The notes beneath the pieces were generated by a model. The model saw nothing but the letters and a program-made list of their open reading frames with translations, was not told the DNA's origin and searched no databases. From Mytilus trossulus (Eukaryota; Mollusca; Bivalvia; Mytilida; Mytilidae), in the NCBI RefSeq assembly GCF_036588685.1, contig NC_086381.1:66533436-66597435 (forward strand): a DNA stretch of 64,000 nucleotides, given 5' to 3'. The position numbers and the translations under genes are program-made. Below are positions 1 through 12,200 of the stretch, in pieces. Positions within the stretch are counted from its first letter, which is position 1, and each line of letters opens with the position of its first letter.

Positions 1-826
1 TATATTATTAAAATACTATTAATTTCATGTTTTGGGATAACAGTATGGAAAGGTTTAAAAACAAATCTTAGAACAAATATATTATGGAAACCGAAGAAAA
101 TGTTAAAAAATTACATGTAAGGGTTTGGTGAATTTTTTAATATGCCTGAACTTAAAATCATTGAATTTTTATACAATGTAGATGTCCAGTATATAAAGGT
201 TTTGGATGATTTTGACAATCCTCGGAACTACTTTGTTGCCATGCAAAAGTTTCAAAAAATCGAAAACTCCCCAAGCGTCATGAATATTTACAGAATTGTC
301 AACTGGTCTGTGTAGATCATGTAGATGTGAAATTTTCATTTGTCAATTCAAAAATGCATTACATAGAAAATAATGCACAATATTTCAAATTGCTCAAAAC
401 CTTAAAGTAGGATTTCCTCTATTAAAATCATTGGTCAAGTCTAATGAAACGTTGATGGTACATTTCCTCTCATGTACCAATGTGACACCTGTCATTAATA
501 TTTTGGAAATGGTCACCGTCACCACGGAAACAGCAAAAAAGACAACAAAAAAATCAAAATGCTCCAAACGCTCAGAAATTTTAACTGGCATATACATATA
601 TATTGCATTTGACTTTGGGATTTAAAAAATGGTTGCAGTAACCGTGACAGTCGTGCGGGTGACATTCTAGTTACTATTGTTGTTGTTATTACTAGTCTTT
701 GTTATGCCTGGGGTTCTTTTTGTTCAGATGCAAAAAATCAAACACCAACAAATCAAAACAATATTATAACAAAGGCTACAAAATACAAGCAAAACATATT
801 ATCTTATTTGTAACATAGCCTCTTAC

Positions 827-1136
827 TATCTAAAACTAAATGATAGGTCCACCCATCACTGTGGTATCCTTTGATATCCTTCATACCATTTACATATCCT
901 GCACTTAAACCGATGCACTCTTTGGATGTTTTTGAATGTGAAACTGACATACATTCTGTCATGTGATTACACTGCAAAACACATTCTAAAATGCTCGCCT
1001 TAATTTGGAATATCACCGTCTCATTAAAGTAAATGTTATTAAGTTCTGGTGAATTTTCGGTAAATCCAACTTTTATTTTACATGCAACTATTTGATATGA
1101 TATCAAAATATATACAATTTCATGTAAAAATGCCAT
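827..1136 (-). CDS. PAN/CTLD secreted lectin-like gene, copy 0: exon 1 only (rest beyond left edge)
   Basis: This 310-bp exon starts at ATG 1136 and ends at a strong donor, GATA|GTAAGA, giving a phase-1 intron. It encodes a signal peptide (about residues 1-18, ending VA before Cys19) and a PAN/apple-like region with cysteines at 52, 56, 62 and 74 (pattern C-x3-C-x5-C-x11-C). Reading through the donor adds only six residues before a stop, so the splice is needed. The three complete paralogues at 9220, 28625 and 55865 have the same exon with the same donor, which supports it. Exons 2 and 3, encoding the lectin domain, should lie left of position 1. Whether this copy is intact cannot be judged from this window. 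Confidence 0.85.
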
Positions 1137-2142
1137 ATTATATATTAAACATAATAAGATAGTCCCAATTAGTGAGTAAGTAAAGCCATATGAACTGACG
1201 ATGCATAAGTGATGATATTCCTTAATGAATTGTACATAAATATATAATATCGATATTGTTTCACAGCATCCAATTATATCTCTGATATACTTTACATTTT
1301 AAATAACTGCTTATCAAAACAGTTAGCGGAACCAAAAATTATAACATGTACAGTAACAATATATTTCTGTGTATTTATATTCTTTAAATTACAGGTTTAG
1401 TCTTATAATTATATAATAAATAGCTTGGGGAAATATGTTAGGGTTTAGTTTGGATTAACACAGAAAATTGAAATATGCAAAACCAATCTATCAAATTGTT
1501 CAATCCATTTCATTGAATGTCTGTTTATGATTATCAAACTAATAAAAATTAACACTACACATTACTTTCAATTAAATAAAATTACTTTTAACTAGTAAGA
1601 AAATATTGTAAGACCATTTCATCAAAATTGTAATCCTTTAAAAAGGGTACTTAACACGCTTTCTTGCTAAAAAAGGTAATATATTCTTCTTATCTGGAAC
1701 TTAAAATATTTGCCATGAAATCTGACTATCAAAAGCAACTTTACTTCAAAATATGTTATTGTAACTGTTCCGCTGCACTGGTAAAATAAACTGCCAGTGC
1801 ATTGAAGATTGCAATGAGGAGGTTACCTCATAATGTGGTTGAAGCAAATTAAAATCGCAACCACTGTTTTGTATACTCGAATAGAAAATTAAAGGATGTG
1901 GGGTATCCATCCATGACCAAACAAAAAGCACACAAAAAGCAAAGGAACATCGTTTAAATTGCTGTTGTTTGTCTCAAAGTCATAGTGAGGCCTTAAAAAA
2001 ATCACTGCAAGTTTAGGACAGTCCCTAGCACCAGTATGAGTGGTGTTATTATTAAGTATGCTTCGTTTAACAGAATAACAAAAGCATGCCTAATATTCAA
2101 ATTATTGAACATCTAGTATAGCAGGAAATTGAAAGTCTAAAG
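1137..2142. other. Upstream flank of lectin copy 0
   Basis: AT-rich sequence conserved in units B (15514-16531) and C (35370-36411), and partly in D (61272-61740). It should contain the promoter of the minus-strand gene, but I see no convincing TATA or initiator element. A 61-codon frame at 1746-1931 (-) is kept in all three units, but I see no protein signature in it. Confidence 0.4.
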
Positions 2143-2242
2143 TATAAAAAAAAACAAAAAACATGTTAAACTTTTACTCATTTTTTGTTTAGTTTGAGCT
2201 GCAAATTTTTGTTTTTATCACATGCATCCGATTTAACCTTGA

Positions 2243-2295
2243 GAGATGCACACGCCTGATGAAGCTAGTTTGTCTAGCGAAATATTGCGTATTTC
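2243..2295 (+). ncRNA. Hammerhead-ribozyme-like motif, family I, unit A copy 1
   Basis: CTGATGA (2256-2262) is followed by a perfect 5-bp stem II (GCTAG 2264-2268, loop TTTGT, CTAGC 2274-2278) and GAAA (2279-2282). Stem III is minimal. Stem I can form from ACGC/GCGT plus an outer GAGAT/ATTTC, with a GCAC bulge on the 5' side. Predicted cleavage is after 2286. One extra A separates the core from stem II compared with the textbook consensus. Whether it is catalytically active is unknown. Confidence 0.65.
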
Positions 2296-2428
2296 TTTTT
2301 AAAACCTAACAGAACTTTTTATTGTATCAATTAATTAGCTTTATTATATTCTTAGACCTTTATATATATATAAAACGTCTGAAGAATAGTCAACGATTTT
2401 TCCCACGAGGGCGCCATATATATATTAT

Positions 2429-2662
2429 CATATCAACTGCCCAATCACAAGACATCTTTTAAGAGCAGGGCATGATTTTGAAAACGTCACATTTCAAATC
2501 ATCGAGAAAAACCAAATTGGGATACACAAGGAAGACAAAAGAGAGAGGGATGTTGGATGCACCAGTTACGAACTCTTGAACATGTTGGACTCAATGAGAG
2601 ATAAGAAAAAAGATTTGAAAACAAATATAAATAATAATTTTGAAATCATACAAATTAATTGA
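2429..2662 (+). pseudogene. Relic resembling C-terminal end of a GIY-YIG/Penelope ORF
   Basis: An open frame reads HINCPITRHLLRAGHDFENV followed by TFQIIEKN and then a lysine-rich tail to a TGA. The pattern PITRHLL..GHDF.NVTFQIIE resembles, from memory, the end of GIY-YIG nuclease domains attached to Penelope-like reverse transcriptases. There is no start codon or upstream domain. Unit B has a stop in this frame (about 16846) and unit C retains most of it. It sits between the two hammerhead motifs on the same strand. Confidence 0.4.
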
Positions 2663-2845
2663 TAGAAATTCATACAATTAGTCGAACGTCAATAAATATG
2701 TTAAACATTTACACCAACTTTATGTAGTTGTAGCTACAAACATATTTTTTACAGAACATCAATGAATATGTTAACCTTTCACTCAAATTTTGTGCAGTTC
2801 AAGCTACAAAAATATTATTTTGTCATGCATCTGATTTCTCTTTGA

Positions 2846-2898
2846 GAGATGCACACGCCTGATGAAGCTAATTTGTTTAGCGAAATATTGCGTATTTC
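2846..2898 (+). ncRNA. Hammerhead-ribozyme-like motif, family I, unit A copy 2
   Basis: It has the same CTGATGA/GAAA core as copy 1. Stem II is GCTAA (2867-2871) with TTAGC (2877-2881), a compensatory change from GCTAG/CTAGC. Predicted cleavage is after 2889, 603 nt from the site in copy 1. Stem I elements (GAGAT, ACGC / GCGT, ATTTC) are identical to copy 1. Confidence 0.65.
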
Positions 2899-2972
2899 TA
2901 TTTAAAATCTTTAAGAATTTTAAATGTATTAATAAGCGTGTTTATGTTATGTTCTTAGACAGTTATATAATT

Positions 2973-5366
2973 TCAATTCAGTAATTGTATCAGTTTATTA
3001 ACTGGTTAAATAGATTGAATGTTGATTGTTGCTATTTTTAGACATTATATATATATTATCATATATATATATGTCATAGGATTTTTTTTGGCAAAGATTC
3101 ATATAGGGTCAAAATATAAATCAAGGTGGAGTTTTTAAGACTAATTTGCAATATTTATTATGGGGCTGATGTAATGGGTCACTTTTAACAGATTTATATA
3201 CGTAAAGTCATGCAAATTAAAATAAAAAAATGATGCAAATATTTTTATACTAGATGGCTAGATTTTATCATAACACTTATGTAACATATACTTATATCTC
3301 AAGAAAATTCTATAATTTGTCCATTTTAAGAAGAAATTTACCTTTTTTTAATTGTTTGCTCACAGTAAACAATTTGCCGATATGTTTTTCGTATCGCAGT
3401 GAACTCCGCGTGGCCTTTCTGGTAAAAATCTGGTGAATGCAATACGCATGGATCTGTCATTGAAATAACTTAATATCTTACTTTATATGTTATACACTTC
3501 CTCTATATCCATGCTTTTTTGTTGACTGTTTACTAAGGTGACAATTGTTAAACTATGGCCTCAAAATACGACAATTAATAAGCTGCCATATTTTCACATC
3601 GTTGCATACCGAGAGAACTTTTTTGACGATGATACGATACGGATGCGTAAAAAACGATGAAATCGTGCACAGAAGACTATGTTGATGATTTATTCATGCA
3701 TGGGTCCAAGAATTGGATAAACATTATTTGTCACCAGTCACTCGTTTCATATGACTTTTATTATCATGTAATCGAATAAAAATTAAACAAACATAAATTG
3801 AAAAGTGATTGAAAGGACTTTATTCTTAAAAACTACGTATTATAGTCACAGAGAAAAAAGCTTTATATTTACAAAAACAAAATAAATTTGACGTTAGTGA
3901 ATTGCTCAGCAAGATATATACAGTTATAAAATGGTAGAAGACGATTTTTACTGAGAGCGGGGATTTCCAGCTTAAAAGTTTCCGTTCATTTTCAATAGCT
4001 GCTCCCGACGTTACAGCAAGATAAACAAAATTAGCAATTCCGACCACAGATTTCATTTTCATTGTAATTTATATCATTTAATTTTCAAACATATTTCATT
4101 TTGGACAATTAAACAAAGTAGAAGTATTTTTCACGGATAAAAATCAAAATTCATCAATGAATTGAAAATTATTATCCAAGCGCGAATGAAGGGAGACAAG
4201 CCATATAAATCTGCACAAACTATTCTATGTCAAAAACGATAGATTTAGCTGGCACTGAACACTACTGAAAATCTCAATCAACTACTTTATCGATGTACTG
4301 ATTTCGACGAAAACGTTCATGACGCTACTGAATCGAAGACAAAGGCGTTTTTTTTAGTTACCTGAGACAGTACTGAACTGTCCTGGATCTTCTCCTACTC
4401 GGATCGGGATACTGAACACGGACTGAATAATTAAAAAAAGATCTTGACAGTTTTCCTTGCGGTAATTTCAGGCATTTAAGACTTGTTCAGTTTAAAATAA
4501 CCGTTTCAGTAATAAAAACATTTACTAGTGATTTTCGTGGCGAAATCTGTTTCTTATATACTACAATATGTGGGTCAAATGTATTTGATTAATGATAGCA
4601 AGGTGTTTCTTTCTTTGTAAAAGAGTTCATTTGAATTTGACCTCACGAAAAGTATATCGGGAAGTTACAGACAAATGGAATGTTGTTGCTCACGTCGTCT
4701 TTATTCAATCTCTGGTGGATAGTTGTAACATTGGTAATCATACCACACCATCTCATTTCTACATGTTTTACATTATTTGTCATAATGGTCATTATTGTTG
4801 TTGTGTTAGAACTGTCTGCATAATTTTAATGACTGCAACCAGATGGATTTGACAATTGTGACAAATATCAATTGACATACTATTCTTTTGACTCCTTTAT
4901 TCGTGTTTCCAAACTCGTTCGCTATGACCATGTATGTAGTAAGGTTTTTAATTTCAAAGAACAAAAATAAGTAACCCTAGTTAAGTATTATTACAAGAAA
5001 TTCCTTATAACTTTCACTATATTATTTTATATACAAAGATTTTGTTTTGAAGTTTGGCTGTTCATGTTAAATTCAGTTTTACGGTAAAGATGTTTATAAA
5101 GCTCGTACGCTTAATGCAATCAATATAAATGCTTAGGTCATTTGAATGAACTCATTTTTAAAGAGTATTATTTTAACACCGTTGTAAGATCATTTAATAT
5201 GATTTTTATTGGAACAAATATTAATTTTACATTAATGTTACAGCATAAATACATAAGTACTTCTTGAAATGTATGTCCATTTATGGTCCTAACTTCTGAT
5301 ATTATTTTTATTAGTATGTTTTTATGTCTTGACATAACACTAGCACATGTATTTTTATATTTTTGT
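2973..5366. other. Gene-free stretch of unit A
   Basis: I see no supported gene here. It contains AT microsatellite runs near 3040-3070 and a repeated TACTGAA-rich patch at 4255-4430. There is one exon-like candidate at 3952-4062 (-): 37 codons starting with a signal-peptide-like MKMKSVVGIANFVYLAVTSG and ending at a CA|GTAAAA donor. The same candidate is open in unit B (18352-18462) but is deleted in unit C and absent from D, and no partner exon was found. Confidence 0.35.
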
Positions 5367-5600
5367 GGTACCGGTGGCCAAGTGTCAACACTTGGGTTGT
5401 GAGTTCGAATCCCAAAACTCGTAATAGCGTTCCAACTCTACTCTCCATTATGAAAGATTGTCAGTTTTTTCTACTATGACTGGATGGTTATCCCAGGGTA
5501 CTTCGGCTTCCTTCATTAATGAAAAATGATCGCCACGAAATATCGAATAGTGCTGAAATTTAAATCACTACCACTTTGAGAACTTTCTGTATGTCATTTG
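5366..5600 (+). mobile_element. tRNA-derived SINE (unit A)
   Basis: A polymerase III box A-like TGGCCAAGTGT is followed about 30 nt later by a box B-like AGTTCGAATCC. An SINE-body segment with 'GGTTATCCCAGGGTACTTCGG' character comes next. The tRNA-like head does not fold into an intact cloverleaf, so this is not a tRNA gene. Unit B carries the same insertion at about 19780-20010, so it is older than the duplication. Confidence 0.65.
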
Positions 5601-6176
5601 TTTTTGTATCACATTCCAATACGATGAGTCAAGCCATTGTTAACTATTTTTACAGCTTCTTCTCACGTTGTGTTGTCTAAGGTTCCTCATTAATGTCATT
5701 CAAATCAGCTGTAGTTTTCGCTACAATATTCTCTACCGTATTACAACTTCACATTTTAAAAAGATTTCTTTCTCACTGATGTTAAACCTCACATTTAATT
5801 TCATTCGTAGATATTCGTACTTTAAATATTCCTAAGGAGTAACATCCAAAAGCTATCATTTTTTTTAAAGGAGTTCTCTTTCATCTGATAATGTTATTAG
5901 TGTTTAAAATGTTGAGCAATCTTTAGTATCAACAGAAGAAATTGATATACTGTTTAATCAGTTTTTGCAATGTTTTTATTATTGCGAAAAATGCGATAAG
6001 GTTGTTATCGCAATAATTTAAACTCGCATTTTGAAATTAATTATATGAATTAAAAAGGATTTTTCTCAATATCGCATAAAGTTAAATCGCATTTTGTCTA
6101 AAATCACAAAATCGCAGTAATATATGCATGCAATAATTTCTGAATTTACAGTAGATGCTTCAAATTAGAGAAATTA
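5601..6176. other. Gene-free stretch; short inverted motifs
   Basis: AT-rich. Around 5980-6125 the words 'TGCGATAA', 'TTATCGCA' and 'ATCGCA' recur in both orientations and could fold into an imperfect stem-loop. The stretch is conserved in unit B (20011-20585). No coding signal is seen. Confidence 0.35.
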
Positions 6177-7380
6177 AGTATATGAATGTATTTCAAGCAT
6201 TGCGGATCCAAAATTCCAAAGGTTTTGCCGAATATAGCTAAAGTGTCATATTCTTAGGATACACAATACTTATTATTTGACAAATCAAAGTTTTAATTAA
6301 ATCGATTGCTGTATATTTACACTATACCAATGATAATATATTAAAAATGTGTAGGAATTTGGTATTTGTTGTCAAAATTATTGTATTTGAAAATTAATAT
6401 GTACTTTTTCATTTGATATTTTTCTATCTATGTTGTTTTTGTATGGCTTTTTAACGAGGGTGAGTGTTTCATTTTTCATAATTTTCTGATGAATCAAACG
6501 TTGGTTTCTTTTATAGAAGATCGATACTTTACATTAGGAAGAAAGTAATAAAAACGGAATGTATGATTAACTTGCCAATTTAATCTGAATGCTTCATTAC
6601 TAGTTCTTTTAAATTACATGAAATTGAAAAACGATCTAAATTACACATGAATTTAAATTCTCTTGCAATTTGTAATTAATTACAAGTTATTACAATTATT
6701 AGTCATAACTTTTAGTTGATTTTCTCACAGACATCAGTGACGCTCGAATATAAATAGGAAAAAAAGTTAAATAAAGTACGAATTTTAATAGCATTGAGGA
6801 TCCAAAATTACGAAAGGTTTTGCTGAGTACAGCTAAGGTGACATAATCCTGGGGTGCAACATACTCGCTAGTCGACAAAGTTTTAAATCAATTGCTTTAT
6901 ATAAAACACCATTTTAATGAAAATAAGTTAAAAATGTGAAGATACTTTGGTTTCTGTTGTCATAATTATTGTATTTTAAATTTGATAATATGTACTTTTT
7001 CATTTGATATTTTCCAATCTATGCTACTTTTGTATTTTTTGAATTTTTTTTTGACGAGGGAGAGTATTACATTTTCATATTTTTCTGATGAATCTAACGT
7101 TAATTTATTTCTATAGAAAAATTAATACTTATATTAGGAAGAAAGTAATAGAAACGGAATTTATAATTAATTTGACAATACTTAATGTGAATGCGTGCTT
7201 CATTACTAGTTCTTTTAAACTACATGAAATTAAAAAAAGATCGAAATTACACATGAATTCAAATTCTCTTTCATATTGTAATTAGCGAAACGTTTTTTGT
7301 AATTATAAGTCAACACTTTTAGTTAATGGTCTGTAGGATCATTAACTAAAAGTTTTGACTTATAATTACATCTGGTACTA
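6177..7380 (+). repeat. Two tandem ~590-bp diverged repeat copies (unit A)
   Basis: The block beginning 'GCATTGMGGATCCAAAATT' at 6201 recurs at 6793 with the same downstream words ('AAGGTTTTGCCGA', 'CTTTTTCATTTGATATTTT', 'CACATGAATT'). The opening words match a mussel interspersed repeat also present at 63893-63960 and, in opposite orientation, inside 20610-20828. Each monomer is preceded by a remnant of the family II hammerhead region ('CAGTGACGCTCG', 6738-6750). Unit B has the same pair, and D keeps one copy (53560-54130). Confidence 0.6.
7298..7370. repeat. Near-perfect 31-bp inverted repeat (snap-back palindrome), unit A only
   Basis: Arm 7298-7328 pairs with 7340-7370 with a single mismatch across an 11-nt spacer. 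Units B (21898-21955) and D (54085-54140) have only the first arm, followed by 'GATCCTACAGAC'. In A that stretch appears inverted ('GTCTGTAGGATC') followed by the inverted arm. This is the signature of a strand/template switch during replication, not of a transposon. Confidence 0.85.
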
Positions 7381-9219
7381 ACCATTTCAAGAATTGTTTA
7401 AAAGAACATCAATCAATGTAAAGAAATAATTGACTTTTAAATAAAAAAGGAAGAAGTTATCTTTCAAAAAATTACTTATTGGTGATTCTTTCGATACGCT
7501 TTTGTTAAGAAGTGTAGCATTGCGTGATCAGAAAATAATTTCTACAATTTAAAACTCGACTTCAATAGAGTGTGTTATGATCGGTGTTTTATTATTAGAA
7601 AGGACGCCATATTAACTGACCTGTATTCACAATCAATGTACCTCTTTAACTAAAATGATCTTCTGTTATTGAAAAATGAGGACAAAATTAATATAGAAAG
7701 AGCAAAATTTATAGAAAAAGGGTTTTTCATATGATAAATACTTTAAACTAACGAAATTAATATCAGTTGGCTAATTGTCAAAGTACACACATTGATGAAT
7801 GTTATATTTTCAGTATTGATAAATATGATTACGAATTCGCCGTTTCAGAATATAATGCATTCTGGAATATATTTTCAAAATCGTAAATCAGAATGATGAT
7901 ATTGGCTTAAAGCGTCCCAAACAATTGAAATTCAACCAATGACGTGACGTCGTTTTGTATTTTGGGGAATGAGCAATGAAATTACCACGAACGAATTAAA
8001 ATCTGAAACGCCATATTGTTGAGGATACGTCAATGTGATAGTAAACCAACTGCATAAAGAATCAACACACAACTTAAGGTCTTCGAAGATAAACTGGAGT
8101 TCTATGGAGTAAACCGGGCTCTGAATTTCATCGTGTCTGAGCTCATTGCGATTAAGTAAAAAAACATTTACTGTTGATTCATATTTGTTTGTGGATACTA
8201 TTTTTCGTAGATTGAAGATTTCTTGAATATTTTATTTCGTGGGTTTTCCAAAATCGCCCTTATAATTCTGTTGAAAATGAATACTTCGATGAGTATCGAA
8301 ATTTGTAATTGACCCACGAAATGCACGAACATTGCTACCTTACGAATAATATTCAACTATTAAGCAATTGTCAATATGTAAAATTTGTGACTGAAATGCA
8401 TTAAAAAAACATGGATCAACTTTTCACAAGATTCCTGATTTGCAACAGTCACGTGCAATACTATCATTTGGAATTATTTTGTATTAATTGAAGATTTGTA
8501 TATCTAATCAGTTTGATGTCTGTGTATGGCTGTAAATATTCGGTATTCTGAATATATTTCATTTACTTATATCATGTTGGTTATTCATCTAGTATGTAAA
8601 CCCAAACAACTATAATACTGATGCTTTGGTTATTCCTAATTGTTGTAGATGCTTTGCTTTCTTTATAATCATGAAATAAGGATGCGTTGTTTTCTTTATA
8701 AACTTCTAATGGACATCTTATTGATCTAGTTTTTAAATTAAAAGCTTGGCTTTGGTAGTTTTTTGGGATTTGTAATATAAAACAAATGGTAAATGAGACA
8801 TTAAAATTATGTTATGCTCATGAATAATTTGAATGTACAATCTGTTTTTCTTCAAAGAGGTTGGGAATACCAAGGTGTTTTGTCTTTTTGTCTGTGTCCA
8901 TTAACAACATTAACAGATAGATTATCAATATCAGAATTATGGAAATCACAGAGTGGAATAAATATTAGTGTTGGTTTTAAGTGTTTCTGATGAAGATGAA
9001 ACAGAAATCCACTGAGGAATAAAACAATTTGTAGCGCTGAAAAGAGAAAACCTTCCATGGTATTAACCATTTTAATTCTACTATGAAAAAAATGTAACAA
9101 TATTTAACATATAAAAACAAATATACTGATCAAAACAATTTCCAATGTTGTCACAATAAGAGGATATTTCTAAAATCATGTATTGTTTGTTTTCGAAAAT
9201 TATAAATAGAAGTATTCGG
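7381..9219. other. 3' flank of lectin gene copy 1
   Basis: This stretch lies downstream of the minus-strand gene that ends at 9220 and is conserved in B (21960-28624, interrupted by the CACTA element) and D (54150-55864). It includes the likely 3' UTR. A frame at 8852-9100 with a hydrophobic start is broken by stops or frameshifts in the other two copies, so I do not call it a gene. Confidence 0.4.
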
Positions 9220-12200
9220 TCAATCAAAAATTCTTTTTTCGCATAAAAATGCGCCTTTATAATTCAACCATAGGTCATGCCATTTATAACCACCAATCTT
9301 TTTCATACCAATCACTTCAGTCTGACCTGGGTTACCACTTGAATCAGGTTGTGTTGAATGCCAATTGAAGTAAGTAATGATTGATCCATCACTGTATCGC
9401 CAATGCTCTTCTGCGATTAGATGTGATCCTTGAAACATTATCCAACTGGTAACATCAAGATAATCTAAAATATATTGTACAAAACAATAAGATTGATTTT
9501 CCAAACATCTTGGTTTTAAATGACGAAAAGTATTTTTTTTATTATTTGAAATTTATAATAAGGATTTCTGATACGATTGTGAATGAACCTGCCCTCTTAA
9601 AAAGTAAAACAACAAAAATACCGAACTTCAAGGAAATTTCAAAACGGAATGTCCCATGATAATTGGTAAAATCAAAAGCTCAAACACATCAAACGAAAGG
9701 AAAACAACTGTCATATTTCTGACTTGGAACAGGCATTTCCTAATGTACAAAACGGTGGATTAAACCTGGTTTTGAAGCTAAAAAGTACACAACATAAATC
9801 GAGAATGTGTATATGGGCCTCAGATGCCCCGCTTGTAAATATGCATAAGTCAATTGATTAAGTATTCTATTTATAAAGGGGCATAACTCAAGAACGGTAA
9901 AAACTGACGCCACCCAATTTCAAACTTGTTCTATGTTTTGTGGTAATAAGCAATGTGTATAAGTTTCATAACATTTTGTTGATGCAAACCAAAGTTAGAG
10001 ACAAGAAACGACAGATTAAGTATTCCATTTATAAAGGGGCATAACTCAAGAACGGTAAAAAGTGACGCCACCCAATTTGGAACTTGGTCTGTGATTTGTG
10101 GGAATAAGTATTGTGTATAAATTTCAGAACATTTAGTTGAGGCAAACTGAATTAAGAAAACGGAAACGAAAAATTCAGCAATTTTCAGCAAAATTTATGT
10201 TTATAAGGGAGCAAAACTCAAGAACGGCAAAAGTGATGCCACCCTATTTCAAACTTAATCTGTGATTTGTGATTATAAGCATTGTGTATAAGATTCATAA
10301 CATTCGGATGAGACACACTAAAGTTAGAAAATGGAAACGAAAAATTCAGCATTTTTTATGCTTATAAAGGGGCATAACTCATCAACGGTAAAAGTGACGC
10401 CATCCAAATTCAACTTAATCTGTGATTTGTGACAAGGGTAACACTTAATGCCCCCTCCGTTATGGCGGGGGAATAAAAATGTAAATAATTGCAAGTCATC
10501 AAACATTGAGCAAAACTCCTCCTGTAAAATAAACAAGACACAGTAGATGGACCATGTTTAAATCGCATACATTTTTAATGTATTCAGAATTTACAAATCA
10601 AGGTAAAATTTAAACTGTAAGGATTCGTGTGCACTCCAAAAGGAACGAAATTGGGAGCGTCGAAAGTGTAAGCGTTTTATACTTTGCATTTTCATACAAA
10701 AAAATGCGTGTCATGAGCACATTCCTGTAAACGAAGAACGTAAAATAGCAACACTCACGTGCTTAACGTATTAAAAGTGATATGTAAACGTCATACTATG
10801 AGACAAAGGGTACATTAATACTGAAAAATTAATAACCTGACAATATCAAAGCTGAAATCATCAAGTTTGTTTATGGGTGAATGTTTGAAGTCGTCAATTT
10901 TTGTAGATATCAAAATTACATCAAGATAGAAGCCTATCATCCATTTCCTGTAGTTTTGGAAGTTGATAAATAAATAAATGACTAAGAAACTAAGGTTCGA
11001 ACTCTTCCAAGAAAACGTTTACCTCAGAAGAATTAGGTAATATTATTGGTCCCGTATGGATATATAACTCATAACGTTTCTTCTCATACTAGTGATTCAT
11101 TTATTTTCGTAGATACTAAATTTCGTGGATTGATTTACCACGAGTAATATTGAATCTACAAGCTATACATGCCGTGCTGTCAAATGTTTTATTGGAGTCT
11201 TTCTTAAGTAGTTTTATGTAAGAAGGTGCTTTGGACGCATCAAATAAATAACGTTTTAATTTGTTGTTTCACAATAATATTGTAAAGGACTAAAACGTAA
11301 AAATATAGTAGTAAAAAAAAAGAACCTAAAGGTGTACAAGAGAAATTAAAAACTTTATCAAGGTTATCTCATTAGCAAGCATACCGCATCTTCCTATTTT
11401 CATAAATAAAATTTATTTTGCACGATTCATTTGATACAAACTGTCTACTCTACCTGCCTTTAACTTAAGATATTTACCAAGAAATGTAACAATAAAAAGC
11501 TGTTTCTCTTCAGAATCTATTCTCATCAGTTCCGCTCCTTCGAGACCACATTTTGAGTCATACTCTGCAGACTGCAATGAAGTATCTTTACCATGAATCT
11601 TATAACAACTCTGAATCGTTTCACTATAGACGTAACCACTTCTTTTTGGGCATCGACCTGTAATTCAAAGTATTTTTTTGTTAGTAAATTTGTAGAAATT
11701 AGTTGTTCACCAAATATTTAGCCATGTTAATGGTTGACATTACTCCTACATAAAATGTTTAAAAACAATAAATACTCGACGGAATAACAATACCTAGAAT
11801 ACTCCATTCACATCTGTTAATCCGAATAAAGCTAGTTTCTAAATCATTGATCCCCATGCAATATTAACAACACTGAACCAAAAAGAACCGTATGGAAGAT
11901 TGCGAGTTGATAGCAGATACTGGTAGTAACCTCATAGTGCTAACGCATTTCTTATTTGTAGTCAATTGTATCTCTTACACTTCTTTCCGTAGAAATGATA
12001 TATTACAATCATTTTACAAAAATGAAGAAAAAAAAATATTCAGCGAACGTTTTTTTGTTTTTATTTACATTTAGAATAACAAAGAACATAAATAAACAAA
12101 TCATTATGATTGCTACTAAACCAGATTTTACTTTGTTTCCATATTGATCTATCTTTAAAGATTAAATTACAATGTTAAGGAGGTTTTCTACTTTGCTTCA

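Larger units (their letters stand above)
2143..2972 (+). mobile_element. Penelope-like-element relic with two hammerhead-bearing direct repeats (unit A)
   Basis: Two ~220-bp direct repeats (about 2143-2370 and 2750-2972) share the blocks 'AACATCAATRAATATGTTAA', a hammerhead-like core and 'ATTCTTAGAC'. A third, partial repeat start lies at 2682-2750. Between them lies a reading frame resembling the C-terminal end of a GIY-YIG-type ORF. Penelope-like retroelements are known to carry hammerhead ribozymes in their terminal repeats (pLTRs), and this layout fits a 5'-truncated, decayed copy. The same arrangement is present in units B and C, so the insertion predates the duplication. The superfamily assignment is inference. 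Confidence 0.55.

Noticed and set aside
2243-2295. Alternative reading of the family I hammerhead as a coding end (HTPDEASLSSEILRIS)
   Set aside because: Kept as a possible refutation, not preferred, because the paired substitutions preserve stem II exactly where a coding explanation would not require it.
5366-5440. Possible tRNA gene
   Set aside because: Box A and box B are present but no full cloverleaf can be drawn, and the downstream body matches a SINE pattern.
6487-7090. Further CTGATGA words in units A, B and D ('TTTTCTGATGAATCTAACG')
   Set aside because: No GAAA box at the right distance and no stem II.
8852-9100. 82-codon minus-strand frame with a hydrophobic signal-like start downstream of lectin copy 1
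   Set aside because: In unit B the equivalent frame meets a stop after CDFH, and in D it is frameshifted. It lies in the presumed 3' UTR.
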